From NCBI GenBank assembly GCA_002049455.2, contig KV918781.1:372001-436000 (forward strand): DNA of 64,000 nt, read 5' to 3'. Shown here one piece after another: positions 1 through 10,751 of this stretch (the stretch's first letter is position 1; each line of letters begins with the position of its first letter). Both the position numbers and the translations under genes were made by a program. The stretch comes from Porphyra umbilicalis. Lineage: Eukaryota; Rhodophyta; Bangiophyceae; Bangiales; Bangiaceae. Below the pieces are notes generated by a model that worked only from the letters and a program-made list of their open reading frames with translations, did no database searches and was not told where the DNA came from.

Positions 1-168
1 CGGGCGGGGCGGGCCGCTGCCGCGGCCGGGTCTGCGGTGGCGGCGCCCCCGCGCCGCCGCCCGCCGTCGCGCACACCCGCCGGCGGGCGGCGACGGTCGT
101 TGCAGTCTGCAAACGCAAGCGTGAACGCGAGGTGGTCTGGATTTCTTCTTCTTCCAGCCGTCCTACCT

Positions 169-1870
169 TTAGTCGTCGTCTTCCTCCTCAGACTTCCCCC
201 CCCCTTTTTCCCCTTCTTGTTTTTCTTGCACTTTTTGTTCTCCTTCTTCTTCTTGTCCTTGCTGCGCTTGTGCTTGCGGCACCGGCCGCTCTTCTTGACG
301 CCAAACGGGCACTCGACGTCGACGTCCGCCGCCGTGCAGGCGCCCGGCGTCACGTTGCCCGCCGCCACCGTGAGCGCGTCGGCCGGACACTCGTCGCAGC
401 CCGACAGGGAGCGCCCGAGGTCGAGCCGCGTCACGATCGTGGCCCCGTCCTCAATCCCAAAGTCATTGTCGGAAATCATGAGCAGGCTGCCATCCGCGTC
501 CATGGCGAGCCCCTCTTGCTGCGCAACGCCCGTCCAGCCCGGCGCCGCCGCCGAGTTCCACAATAGCCGCTTCTCCGCAGCCGCCACGCCAAACGCCGAC
601 ACGCGCTGCGTGCCGCCCGTCGCCGCCTCCAGGCCCGTGTTGTCGGCATAGGTGGTGGCGTCCAAGTTGGTCGTGGCCGCCCCCACGTCGACACGGTAGA
701 GGAGCACCTGGCTCGGCGCCCGCTCCAACAGCACAAACGCGTCGTCGGTCACTGCGACGGCGGCGGAGAGCTTGATTTTGGTCGGCTTGACCGGCTGCTT
801 GGCCGCCGCCGTCCACGCCGCCGGCGACGACGCTTCGAGCGCAAACTGCGAGTCGTACACGAGCGCCGCCTCGTCCCGCGACGTCACCTCGATGCGCATC
901 TTGAGGCCCCGCACGACAGACGTCTTCTTGAGGCCGGGCGCCTTCTTGTCGCCGAGCGGCGACTGCAGCACCGCAAATAGGTGGGCGCCCGACGGGGCGA
1001 CGGCGAGGGACTCAAAGCCCCGGTTTTTGCGACGGTCGGCAAACACCGCCGGCAGGGAGCCAATGACGGGGTAGGGGGCGCCCGCGAGCAGCGGCGCAAT
1101 CGGCGCCGGCACGTACCGCGCGTGCACGACGCCCGTGCGGCCGTGAACGACCATGATGGACGGGGAGTACTCTTCGACAACGACGAGGAGGTCCGTGCCG
1201 GGGATGGGCGCCACGTCTTCGGGGTCAATGCCGCCCACGTCGGTGGCGAGCGGCGCCCCCGCGCAGTTGGCACCGTACGGCGTGTCGTCGCGGTCCCCGT
1301 TGGGGAGCCCGCTGATGCGCTCGCCGGCCGTGCCGACGAGCGGCACGGACTTGGACACCTTGAGGCGGCCGCACGAGGCGAACTTAAAGTAGACGAGCGC
1401 CGGCGAAAAGGCCGGCAGGTAAAACCCCTTGCCGTCCTTGCCGGCCGCCGCCGCGTGGCGGACGGGGTCCGCGTCGGCCAAGTCCTCGCAATCCTGGTTG
1501 GGGCCCCGATCCGTCAAGCCGACAAAGCGGCCCCGCCCGAGGCGCGCGAGGCCGCTCCCCACCGCGGGGGTGGCGTAGCACGGGACAAAGACGTCGCCAC
1601 CGGGGTGGCAGTCGGCGAGGTCGGCCGCGGAGGCGGCCGCCCACGCCACCGCCGCGGCGTCCTTGGTCAACCATGGGTTGAGCTCGTGCAGGGGCGTCGG
1701 CGGGAGAGCGTAGGTGCCCTCCACGGTCGGCGCGCACGTGGCCGCCGTAGCGTTGGGGGCGGGGGGGGGGGGTGGCAGGGTTGACCTTGACCACTCGAGG
1801 CGATGCTGAGGGCGGCCGCCGCCGCGGCGGCGGCGGCGGTCGCCAAGCGGCGGGGGGACGGGCGCGCCAT
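169..1870 (-). CDS. Secreted phytase-like / esterase-like protein (frameshifted)
   Basis: The ATG at 1870 opens an Arg-rich n-region and a run of alanines ending ALSIASSGQ, a typical secretory signal peptide. A 12-G run at 1761-1772 then shifts the frame, one base short. From there one frame is open to about 200 and reads as the phytase-like esterase family (Pfam 'esterase-like activity of phytase'). Family-type blocks are DPEDVAPIPGTDLLVVVEEY near 1160-1220, GFESLAVAPSGAHLFAVLQS near 960-1020, and VAVTDDAFVLLERAP near 715-760. The end is a Lys/Arg-rich tail after a CDECPAD segment. A 9-C run at 196-204 offers a second one-base shift, giving an acidic EEEDDD end and TAA at 169-171. Without that shift the frame stays open to base 1, so the true 3' end may lie outside the window. 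The expected role is an extracellular beta-propeller-type phosphoesterase. The family call is from motifs only, and the substrate is unknown. Confidence 0.7.
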
Positions 1871-2977
1871 GGCCGACGGGTTGTGGGCGGCGGGGAGTCA
1901 CCGCGACGCCTGCAGCGTGTTGTCGGTGGTCGGGGGAAGCGCGCGTGGGAGGGTACGCCAGCGGGCGTCTGGCAAGTGATGGGGGTCAAGCAGGTGCGCT
2001 GGAGTCACGACGCGGCGTGGCTCTCTTATGCACGCCCGGGCTCCCACGCGAGCGTCGGGCCGCACGCTACCTGTCGCCCGCGGGCCGCCCCGCCCGTGCT
2101 GCATCAACCGCCAAACAGCGGCTGAGGGATGCGCGCCGCGCTGTCTGCTGGTGTCGAAATGGCCTTTTCCCCGATACAGACGGGGGCGCCCACCTCAGCA
2201 GACGAGGAGAAATGTGCCGCTGCGACTCGGCGCGTTCACAGCTGCGTAGCCGCCGAGCGTCGCCAAGGCGGACGCCTCACTGACCTCGAGGCGGTTGACA
2301 GATGTGCCCATGTGGCCCAATCACCCTCGACCGCTCCTGCCCCGCGCGGCGGGGCAGCACGCCGCGAACCCCCTTGCGTGATGCACTGCATGTTGATCCC
2401 ATCTCTTCGCCAGTAGGGCGCGCGGCGAAGCGCCACGTACGTGCATCCCAGGGAGGGGTCCCGTCACGGTGGGTCATTCAAACAAACAGCAGCGGCTTCC
2501 CCACCATACGTAACCAACATGGGGAGGGCACACGCACGCAACGGGCACACAGCAAGACGCTGAGCGGTGCTACGACAGGCCACGGCGTGCGCATCAACCG
2601 CTGGCCGCAGGCAACAACAGCTCCTGACTGTGGGGCATGACAGAGTATGACACCCGTGCCGCGCTGGTCTTGATTTTCAGGACACCCGTCGCGTTTGCAA
2701 GCCCGGTGCCAGTGCCGCAGCGCTCGGGCGGGGACAGAGACGCCGCCGCCTAGGCGACGACGCGCGGGCGGGCGCCCCGCCGCGGCTGCGTCAACGTCGC
2801 GCCGCCGGCGGGGCCCGCTGGAGAGCACGGGGCGGCGGAGGCAGCCGCAGCCGGTACGCATCAGGTGCGAGCGGGTGGGCAGTCAACGCAAAATCGATCC
2901 GATTGTGGCCCGCGCGAGTCAGGACCAGAATTAGTCCCTGAGCGACCCGTGGCGGCTGGCCGTCAGGTCGACGTAGT
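1871..2977. other. Intergenic, nothing supported
   Basis: This is the 5' side of the phytase-like gene. Several ORFs are open on both strands, but they are Arg/Pro/Ala-rich, lack family motifs and look like GC-driven shadows. I see no RNA gene or clear repeat. Confidence 0.4.
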
Positions 2978-3720
2978 AGGGACTTTTGGCAGTTCTTTTA
3001 TCGGCACCTTTTGTGGGTTCTTTGTGGGGACGCCATGGCCACGAGATATTCATCCCCACAAATGCTTTGCGACTTTTGGCCCCTCAACTGACGACAGATT
3101 GTGGGCAGCCCCCAGCACTTGTTCGCAATTGCAACACGGAGCTACAACATTTTTTCGCCGCGGGCCGTCGGCCGGCACCATGGACGTTTACTCACAGCCG
3201 GCCCGCTGTCCTCAGTGACGTTCGCCATGGTCGCCATCGTCGAGTACTCCATTGGCAGCGTCCACCATGCGCGGCGTCGCCTAAAGTTTCTTGGAGCGGG
3301 ACGAGAACAACACCCCTGTCGCCACGTACCACGGCACGTCAATGCGCGCGGGCGCCAGCACGGCTCACTATGCTTAGAAGCACAGAAAATTTTAGATTAA
3401 GACGCAGGGAAAGGGGGCAGGGAGGGGGGAGCAGCGAGAGGGAGCGAATGTTGCCCGTGTGCAAGCCGAGGTGGTTGATCTGACGTCGATGGGCCGTCAG
3501 TCCGCAGTCGCTGCAAAGAAATCCGATGTGGGACGCCACGTTACATGAAATTAATCGACCAGACGCTCCCCACAGATGATGCGAGGTCGTCGGGACGGGA
3601 CCCCTCCACACGAGAAATGGGATCGCAATGGTGGGAAGATGCGCCGCTGACAGTAAACGTGTCTTACGTGGCGCCCCAGATGCCCACAAAGCTCCCCACA
3701 AATCAGTTGCCAAAAGTCTC
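2978..3720. mobile_element. TIR element, MITE-like, ~743 bp
   Basis: The left end reads AGGGACTTTTGGCAGTT. The right end is its near reverse complement (TTGCCAAAAGTCTC at 3707-3720). Similarity continues inward over some 40-60 bp, including the shared GTGGG-rich stretches at 3012-3035 and 3680-3702. TAGT flanks both ends (2974-2977 and 3721-3724), a candidate target-site duplication. The interior has no convincing coding region. This looks like a non-autonomous DNA transposon, with superfamily uncertain. Confidence 0.5.
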
Positions 3721-4239
3721 TAGTGATGACATAGTCCTGTGCAGAGAGCCTATCCTAATTGTGATGACGCAACAAAGCTGGGCGATCCAAGTACATACTT
3801 TAGGTGTGCTTGCCACTAAGTGGAGAGTTTTCTAGACCAATATGAAGGGGGCTACTTTCACCATCTTACAATGCCAAGCTGGTCGCCGAGGTGCTTGACC
3901 GCTTGACCAACTGGTCCGTGCACCTGTCTTCGTCGCTCTCATCTCTTTTGCCCTTGGTCACCTTCCCTGTTCGCTTGTTCCGCTGCCCCTTGGTAACCGG
4001 TCGTCGGCCCCCACCCGCTTCACCCACCACGACCGTGCCCCGAACCGCATTCTCCGTGCCCACCTGCCGCACCCGCCACCCTGACCTGCAGCGCCCACCG
4101 TCCCCACATCCTGCGCGTGTGTCCACCCAACCGCTCCTCGTGCTTCCCGCGCCTGGCTGTTGCACGCGTCCTCCCTTGCCGTCGCGGCACGCTTTCTCCT
4201 CCTGCGTGTTTTTCCCGTGTCCCCCCCCCCCCCCAAACC

Positions 4240-5019
4240 ATGGCCAAGAAACGCTTCCACTGCCACTACTGCGACGTCCGCCTCTCCCACTCCTCCGAGT
4301 CGGTGCGGCGGCAGCACGCGGCGGGCAACCGCCACAAGGCGCGCCTCTGCGACTACTACAAGCGCACGTTGACGGCCGACATGCAGCGCCGCGTCGACGC
4401 GCTCGTCGCCGACTTTGCCGACCGCGTCGCGCTCGGCCTCGTCGTCCCGAGCTACGGCGTGTCGGCCGGCAAGGGCGGCGCCGACCCCGCCGGCATGGGC
4501 CGCCTCGGCGGCGTTGCGCCCCGCATGATGGGCGGCGGGCCCGGGGGGGCGGCGCCCTCGGTCCCCCACCGGGACCGCCCGGGCTGCTGCCGCCGGGCTT
4601 GCGGCCGCTGCCGGGGGGGTTTGGGCCCCCGCGCGGCCTCCCGCCGGGGCCGCCGCCGCTCGGCATGCCCCCGCCGGGCATGATGGGGCTGCCGCTCGGC
4701 CTCCCGCCGCCGGGCATGATGGGCCTCCCGCCCGTGCCGGGGATGGGGCTCGGGCCACCCGTGCCAATGGGGGGGCCGGACTTCCCGGGCGCGCCACTGG
4801 CGCTGCCGCCCCGGGGGGGAATGGGGCGGGGGGGGATGCCGGGGGGGTCATGCCGGGGGGGGGATGCCAGGGGGGGGATGCCGGGGGGGGGATGCCGGGG
4901 GGGGGATGCCGGGGGGGCAATGCCGGGGGGGGGAATGCCGGGGGGGGGGGGGGGGGGGTTCCCGCCGCCCGCTGCTGGCGCCTTCCTCCAATGGGGGCGG
5001 CGGGAGGCCACCCGCATAG
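4240..5019 (+). CDS. U1C: U1 snRNP protein C (U1-C) with C2H2 zf-U1 finger, frameshifted
   Basis: The start MAKKRFHCHYCDVRLSH matches the U1-C zinc finger, with ligands C8, C11, H26 and H32 in the family's exact spacing, followed by CDYYKRTL. U1-C helps U1 snRNP recognise 5' splice sites in the nucleus. After about 100 residues the frame degenerates at a 7-G run (4543-4549). One base further on, another frame gives the Pro/Met/Gly-rich tail expected of U1-C (repeated PPPGMMGLP, then MPGGG). A second long G-run near 4940-4958 makes the end uncertain. The stop at 5017-5019 is one choice; the tail frame itself runs to 5366, and the uncorrected finger frame ends at 4683. I chose ATG 4240 because the finger begins immediately after it. 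A 14-C run lies just upstream (4221-4234). Confidence 0.8.
4826..4958 (+). repeat. G-run tandem repeat in the U1-C tail
   Basis: Units of about 14 bp, each ATGCC followed by 7-10 G with some variants, repeat about eight times and end in an 18-19-G run. In the tail frame they encode Met-Pro-Gly-Gly-type repeats. Runs of G at this density can form G-quadruplexes and are prone to slippage and sequencing indels. Confidence 0.75.
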
Positions 5020-6196
5020 GTGGGCGGCCAGGGCGCGTGGGTGCCCCTGTCGCCTCCCCTGTGGGGACGAGGCCGCCCCGAGCCCTGCACGTATGGCGGG
5101 CGCTGCCGTCGCCTACCGTCGTGCTCGGTGGCGCGGCGGCGCGAGGCGCGGCGGCGGGGAGCACGAGCCTCCCGCGCGTCCACGACCGCCCCGCCCCGCG
5201 CCCCGCCTTTGCGTCGGTGGCGGCGCGGCGCGGCGCGTGTGTGGCGGCGGCGGCGGTGGCGGCGGCGGTGGGGGCGGCACCCCGGCCAGCGCTCACTGCG
5301 TCTGTCGGCGGGCCGATGAGGGGCGATGGCACACCGGTAGCTATAATCGTACGGGCCGAATGTTGACCATTCTTTCTCAGAGCACGGGCATTAGTGCGCT
5401 CCAGGAGAAACGAAGCATACTGGGAAGCTGCTGAGAGTGAGATGGACAAAGTCGTGTGTCTTTTTTCGTCGGTGGCCTGCCATGGCCATGAGCTATGAGC
5501 AGAAGAAGCACGTCTGACAGTGGAACAGAACCCAATAATGTCGACCAGCCTTTCCGGCCAAGGACGGCATTGGGTTTATGACATCGGGCGATCTGCACCA
5601 GTCAATCCACTACAGATCAATATTGTGGAGCGGGGGTGGCTTGCAGGGGCTCCTGTGGCACCCGTCGACGTCCCAGAGAAGTAACAAACAAACATAAAAA
5701 ATGTGCTACGAGCATACCCTTCATACTCTGGACGTCTTTTTTTCTCGTAAAATAGACAAGACACACTACCTTGGTATAGGTCCCGAGCGGTGCTCACATC
5801 TGTATCGACTCGTCATGGGTGGAAAAACTGTGACTACCTGCTTCACGCCGTGCCCCACCCCGAGATGTCAGAATTGCGTAGCAAACCGCGTGGCATTGAT
5901 CAGCCTGAAAAGCTCCATACGTCTGCATAAACGACGGTAAAAGCACCCTCTGGTTCACGCTTGGTTCAGGCTGTGTGAACCTTTGCGCGCACAGCGGCTG
6001 GGCGGTAGCGGCGGCGGACGACGACGACATGGTACGACGGGGGGAAGCGACATAAACTCCACCGACGCAACAGAAAGAGGAAGAAGCACACACTGCGGTC
6101 TCAGGCCCTTTCGCAGACCGCTTTCGCAGAAGACGGGGCCCGCGATTCGAAGCTCCTATTGGCTCGTGACGGTCGCGGCGGGGTGCGCTGCAGCCC

Positions 6197-6263
6197 GGTG
6201 CATCCCCGATTTGTCAACATACGCGGCCGCGCCGCGTATGTTGACAACCCCGGGATGCACCGC
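6197..6263. repeat. Inverted repeat (foldback 1)
   Basis: The arms GGTGCATCCCCGATTTGTCA and TGACAACCCCGGGATGCACC flank a nearly perfect palindrome, CATACGCGGC/GCCGCGTATG, centred near 6230. It would form a cruciform or hairpin with almost no loop. No coding content is present. Confidence 0.7.
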
Positions 6264-6391
6264 GCTGCACGTAGTTCCGGCGAAGGCGCAAGAGTTGACA
6301 TCAGTAATACTATTTGAAGATCAATTTGTCTCTATCCAGCCCCCAATTCTGTCCCTGTGACCGGCGGCGACAGCATCAGCCCATCTGACAT

Positions 6392-6530
6392 ACAGCCGTT
6401 CTCCCAAATATTTTACCTCGCACGCCAACTGTCGCACCACTCTTACAAATCGGCCTTCACGGGGTCGCAGAGGCCGATTTGTGAGAGTGGTGCAACAGTC
6501 GGCGTGCGAGGTTTTTCAGAGAACGGCTGT
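6392..6530. repeat. Inverted repeat (foldback 2), ~62-bp arms
   Basis: The arm at about 6392-6454 (starts ACAGCCGTTCT) is the near-exact reverse complement of the arm at about 6468-6530 (ends AGAACGGCTGT). The loop is about 14 nt, with only a few mismatches or indels. This resembles a foldback element or MITE with long TIRs and a minimal centre. Confidence 0.75.
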
Positions 6531-7283
6531 ACCACTTTCGTCACTTCGCCTCGCGGAACCCATTCTTATGTCTTGCCCCTACGTCAACAACATCCCTTCC
6601 ACCTGTTCACCAACCAACCACAGCCTCTTATATTCCTGTCGAACGGCTGCGGTCGCTGCTGACACAGCAAGGTCTTCCGACAGACTGACTGGTACAGCGT
6701 GGCGGCGTGCACGCAAAATACTTCACAGATGTCAACGTTGCTACCGCCTCCCAAGTATCACATGACCAGAGCTGTGCGACAAGAATGATATCGCCTGCGA
6801 TGTGAAAGACAAAAGCGCAAAAAGCCAACCAGGTCGACGACGGCATCCGCTGGCGTGCGCATGGCGCAGGAGCCCCGTCGCGGGCCTGCACGTCGTCAAT
6901 ATTAGAACGAGTGCTTAAGCCAGGGGATGGAGAGGATAACACACGCCGAGGACACATGGTCGCAGAAACCATATCGACATGCGTCGCGGAGGCAGACTGC
7001 CAAACGGGCGGGTATGTACATGGTGGTACGAGTCGGTGCGAAGGTGGCCATCTAGAACGTCCAGGCCAGTATTGACAGTATTGATATAAATCAATTGGAT
7101 CGTACTGGGAATATACTTGGCTCACGTGCCTCGTAAATACAGTAACGCTCTGTCTGGTGCCCGCATGTTCTTTCGCAGATAATGCACCCCGGTTCTGCGG
7201 GCCCCGCGGAACTGCAAAACGTGGTGCGAACGGGCCTCAGCAGTACAAATTCTGGATCCGGCGGGGTCGGTGACGACCGACGT

Positions 7284-7328
7284 TAGTATTGCTGTCTTCC
7301 CAATTTTGGCCAATCCCGTCGATGTCAA
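7284..7328 (-). repeat. Left inverted repeat flanking the tandem duplication
   Basis: Read on the minus strand it gives TTGACATCGACGGGATTGGC followed by CAAAATTGGGAAGACAGC. It matches the plus-strand sequence at 15118-15160 at most positions. The pair brackets the two 3.85-kb units. Confidence 0.6.
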
Positions 7329-9302
7329 GAGGGGTGATCAACAGTGTGAAACGGCCCACGCACCATGCACGTAGGATAATCGGATACTGAGACGAATTCC
7401 TGTCCAGTCGTTACAACTCGAAAATTGTAACGACTGGCTACCACGGCTTCCTCAGGACGGCTCTCAGCCATCCTTGTAACGATTGGATATACGTGCTCCA
7501 CGTGCATTCGCTCTGATCCACACAGTTATCCGCGTCCCACCACACATTGAAATATTTAAGCCATTCCAAAGCTGGCTCGGATTTCAACCCCTCTTCAGTG
7601 CATGTGTAGCGCATGTCCTTGATTATCTGCGAGATTTTCATATGGGATTTTATGACTTCCGCCCTTGGTACCTAAAGGCATCAGTACGAACCCCAGATGA
7701 GTTCTAAGGAACTAATACTCTCTGGCGATTCAGGCCCCAGAGCATCGCGCCCTCAGGGTGCCCCCCCCAGCGGTGTGCGGCTGAACAGCCTCGTCAATAA
7801 AACACTTCTCCCGGCCTCGTCCCATTTCTATGCTCACCCACATCCCTTTCCCACCAACGGCGCAATTCCAAGGACGCTCGTAATGTGTCTGTGCTTGTTG
7901 AAAACGCCGCGATTAAGCCCCGGCGTTGCGCACGCTACCTTGCATCGAAGGTTTCGACACTGTGCATCTCTTTTCTGTATACTGCGCGCACGTTCATGTA
8001 TCCAGTTTGCACCACCCCACCACGAGAAAAGTGAACATTCTATGGTGTACGATCAACAGGTACCAACGCAGAAATCGCACCGAGCCGCCAGTCCGCGCTT
8101 CATCATGCCCCCAGTCCACGCTTGTCTGCGAGGCCACCGTGTTCGGAACAGTCATAGTTCAGACAATCCGTAGCATTTAGGGTGACTGAACAATAGTTTA
8201 TTCGTGGTCCAGAGGGCGCATTACAAATACGTAATTCTAATACTTTCTTGGTTCTTTGGCGATGCTGTCATCGCCGCTGTCAGCGTGGGTGAAACGTCTC
8301 GCATGTCGGGCCGTGTGGCCATATTGTTGGTATATCGGTAAATTTGATCGGTAAGGGTCTCGGTATCCCGATCAATAGTCGGCATCGTCCATTTTCTCAA
8401 TGGTCGGTACAGGTCTGTAATGTAATAATATTCGTATTTAATCCTGGGAGAGCTCGACCGACGCCACACACCGGGCGAGGCACTCACCGGTCCCATTAGT
8501 CGCCGACCAGATAGACCAGCAAAACAGCCATGATGCAATATTGATCGCACAAGACACCCGCGTCTAGTATGCAGGCCCTCCTGCTTCAGTCCAGCTCGCC
8601 TCCTCTGCCCAAGCAAGCGTGTCCTCTGCCCTTTCAAAAGATGCCTGGGTATCCCCAAGAGGTAGTGTTGCGGCTGCGGAACTTCCGCGCCACCAAGTTT
8701 CCTTTGCGTCATAATGTTGGTAGCAGAGTGGGCGAGCGGTATGTTGTCGATGTATGTGCCTTGATGTGTGGGGAATGTATGGCGCGCTGTGGTACGCAGG
8801 AGTATTATTGGTGGGGAGGCGAAGGGATGGATCCGAGCTTGCCCAGGTCAGACACAGTCGAGGCCGTGGTGCTACTTGGGTGGAGTGCAGAGGCGGGAGG
8901 TTGGTATGGTCGGGGTCATGCGGTGGTCCTTGCACTGTGTGGATGAGGGTGCGGACGCGAGTGTGGCTCTAACCACATATGCCACAAAATCGGAAAAATT
9001 ATGAAACGCGAGACTACCGAGATATCGGTACAAAATCGATAAATCAGCATTCCGATTGGGAAAGAGCATTCATCGCAATGTTCGGTAAATGCCAACCTTA
9101 GTGGCCACGCCCTGACGGTCCAGAAACACAGAGCGACGGGACAGCTACGCATCGCGCGTCTGAGATGAGAACGTCCGCGAGATGCCATTGGCAACACGCC
9201 AGGTCTGACGTCATACTGTCATGTGAACTCTCATCCACCTCATCCAGCCTGATACTGTGCATTCTATTCTGCGTATTTTGCAACGACTTCGGCAAATGAA
9301 GT

Positions 9303-9938
9303 ATTCCAGGCACGTGCGTGCAATACCCTGGCCTTCAGGGCGGTGGCGCGCTTGGCAACGCATCGACACCGGGCACGCCGGCCGACTCCATAGCCGCGAG
9401 CGCGCACGGGGGCACGTACAGCCACGTTGCCGTGGCGGGGGAAACGTGGGGCGGGGAAAAGGGTGCCGCCGCCGGCACCGCAGCGGCGGCGGCTCGCCGG
9501 CGTCGCGCGAAGCCGACAGGAGGGGCCTTCACTCCGCCGCGCAGCGCACCTCTAACCGCGCCGGTAGATGGCAGGCCGACGGGCCGCCGCAACAGAAGCC
9601 GGCGCGCAGGCACGATCACCCACGGGTCATCGCGGGCGCGTTCAACTCCCGTAGTCGCTGCGCGCGGTCGCCGCGCCCAACTCGGGGCGGTGGGGGGTGG
9701 TAGGGGGGCAGGCACCGTCCGGGCCCTGTGACCCTTGTGGCAGGACAGTCCTTCTCAGCCACGTAACTCTATTCGCTTTTAGCGTCATCGCAACCCTTCC
9801 AACGTCGACACGCCCTCAGATCCCTGAGGACACGAATGCAGACTGCCACCTCTGAAACGAAGAGCAAGTCCCGTGATCTAAGTATATGTGTGCATCACTA
9901 CACTTTGAGAGCACCCTGTCCTAAAGGCCAGGGAATTA
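9303..9938. repeat. Internal repeat block A1
   Basis: It begins ATTCCAGGCACGTGCGTGCA and ends at GGCCAGGGAATTA. It is an imperfect direct repeat of 10034-10751, with both ends matching closely. The later block is about 80 bp longer, through extra GC-rich sequence. Confidence 0.75.
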
Positions 9939-10033
9939 ATTATCTGGCAACGTCCCCCACTGCCCCAGCGCCTTTTCTCGGTCAGAATCCTGAGACCGTT
10001 ACCTGTCGGCTCACTCCGTCCTCGCATTGTCTG

Positions 10034-10751
10034 ATTCCAGGCACGTGCGTGCAATACCCTGACCTTCAGGGCGGTGGCGCGCTCGGCGACGCATTGACAC
10101 CGGGCACGCCGGCCAGCTCTATGGCCGCGAGCGCGCACGGGGGCACGTACAGCCACGTTGCCGTGGTGGGAGGGGCGTCCGGCGGGGAAAGAGGTGCCGC
10201 CTCCGCCACCGCAGCGGCGGCGGCCCGCCGGCGTCGCGCGGCGCCCACAGGCGAGGCCGTCACTCCGCCGCGCAGCGCACCTGCGCATGGCGGGCAGGGC
10301 GGCCGGCACGGCGCACGGGCGGGCGGGTGGGACTGATCGCCGCGCGACGAGGCGCCTGTAACCGCGCCGCTTGATGGCGTCAGCAACCGCCGACGCGCCG
10401 CCGCAACAGAAGACGGCGCGCAGGCACGATCACCCGCGGGTCATCGTGGGCGCGTCAAGCCCCGGAAGTCGCTGCGCGCGGTCACCGCGCGCAACTCGGG
10501 GCGGTAGAGGGGGCACGAGGGCAGGCGCCGTCCGGGCCCAGTGACCCCTGTGGCAGGACAGTCCTTCTCAGTCACGTAACTCCATTCGCTTTTAGCGTCA
10601 TCGCGACCCTTCCAACACTGACACGCCCTCAGATCCCTGAGGACACGAATGCAGACTGCCACCTCTGAAAGGGAGAGCAAGTCCCTTGATCTAAGTATAT
10701 GTGTGCATCACTACACTTTGAGAGCACCCTGTCCTAAAGGCCAGGGAATTA
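10034..10751. repeat. Internal repeat block B1
   Basis: This is the partner of the block at 9303-9938, offset 731 bases at the left end and 813 at the right. The difference is insertions in its middle, including an extra GGGCGGGCGGGTGGG-type segment near 10318-10332. Confidence 0.75.

Larger units (their letters stand above)
5020..7283. other. Non-coding stretch with foldback sequences
   Basis: No ORF here has recognisable features. The sequence is less GC-rich than its surroundings and contains two strong inverted repeats, listed separately. It separates the U1-C gene from the tandem duplication. Confidence 0.45.

Noticed and set aside
981-1784. 267-aa plus-strand ORF
   Set aside because: It lies antisense to the phytase-like frame, which carries family motifs over the same bases. 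This ORF has none.
3866-5449. 527-aa minus-strand ORF
   Set aside because: It is antisense to U1-C and made of Pro/Arg/Ala runs from the G-rich repeats.
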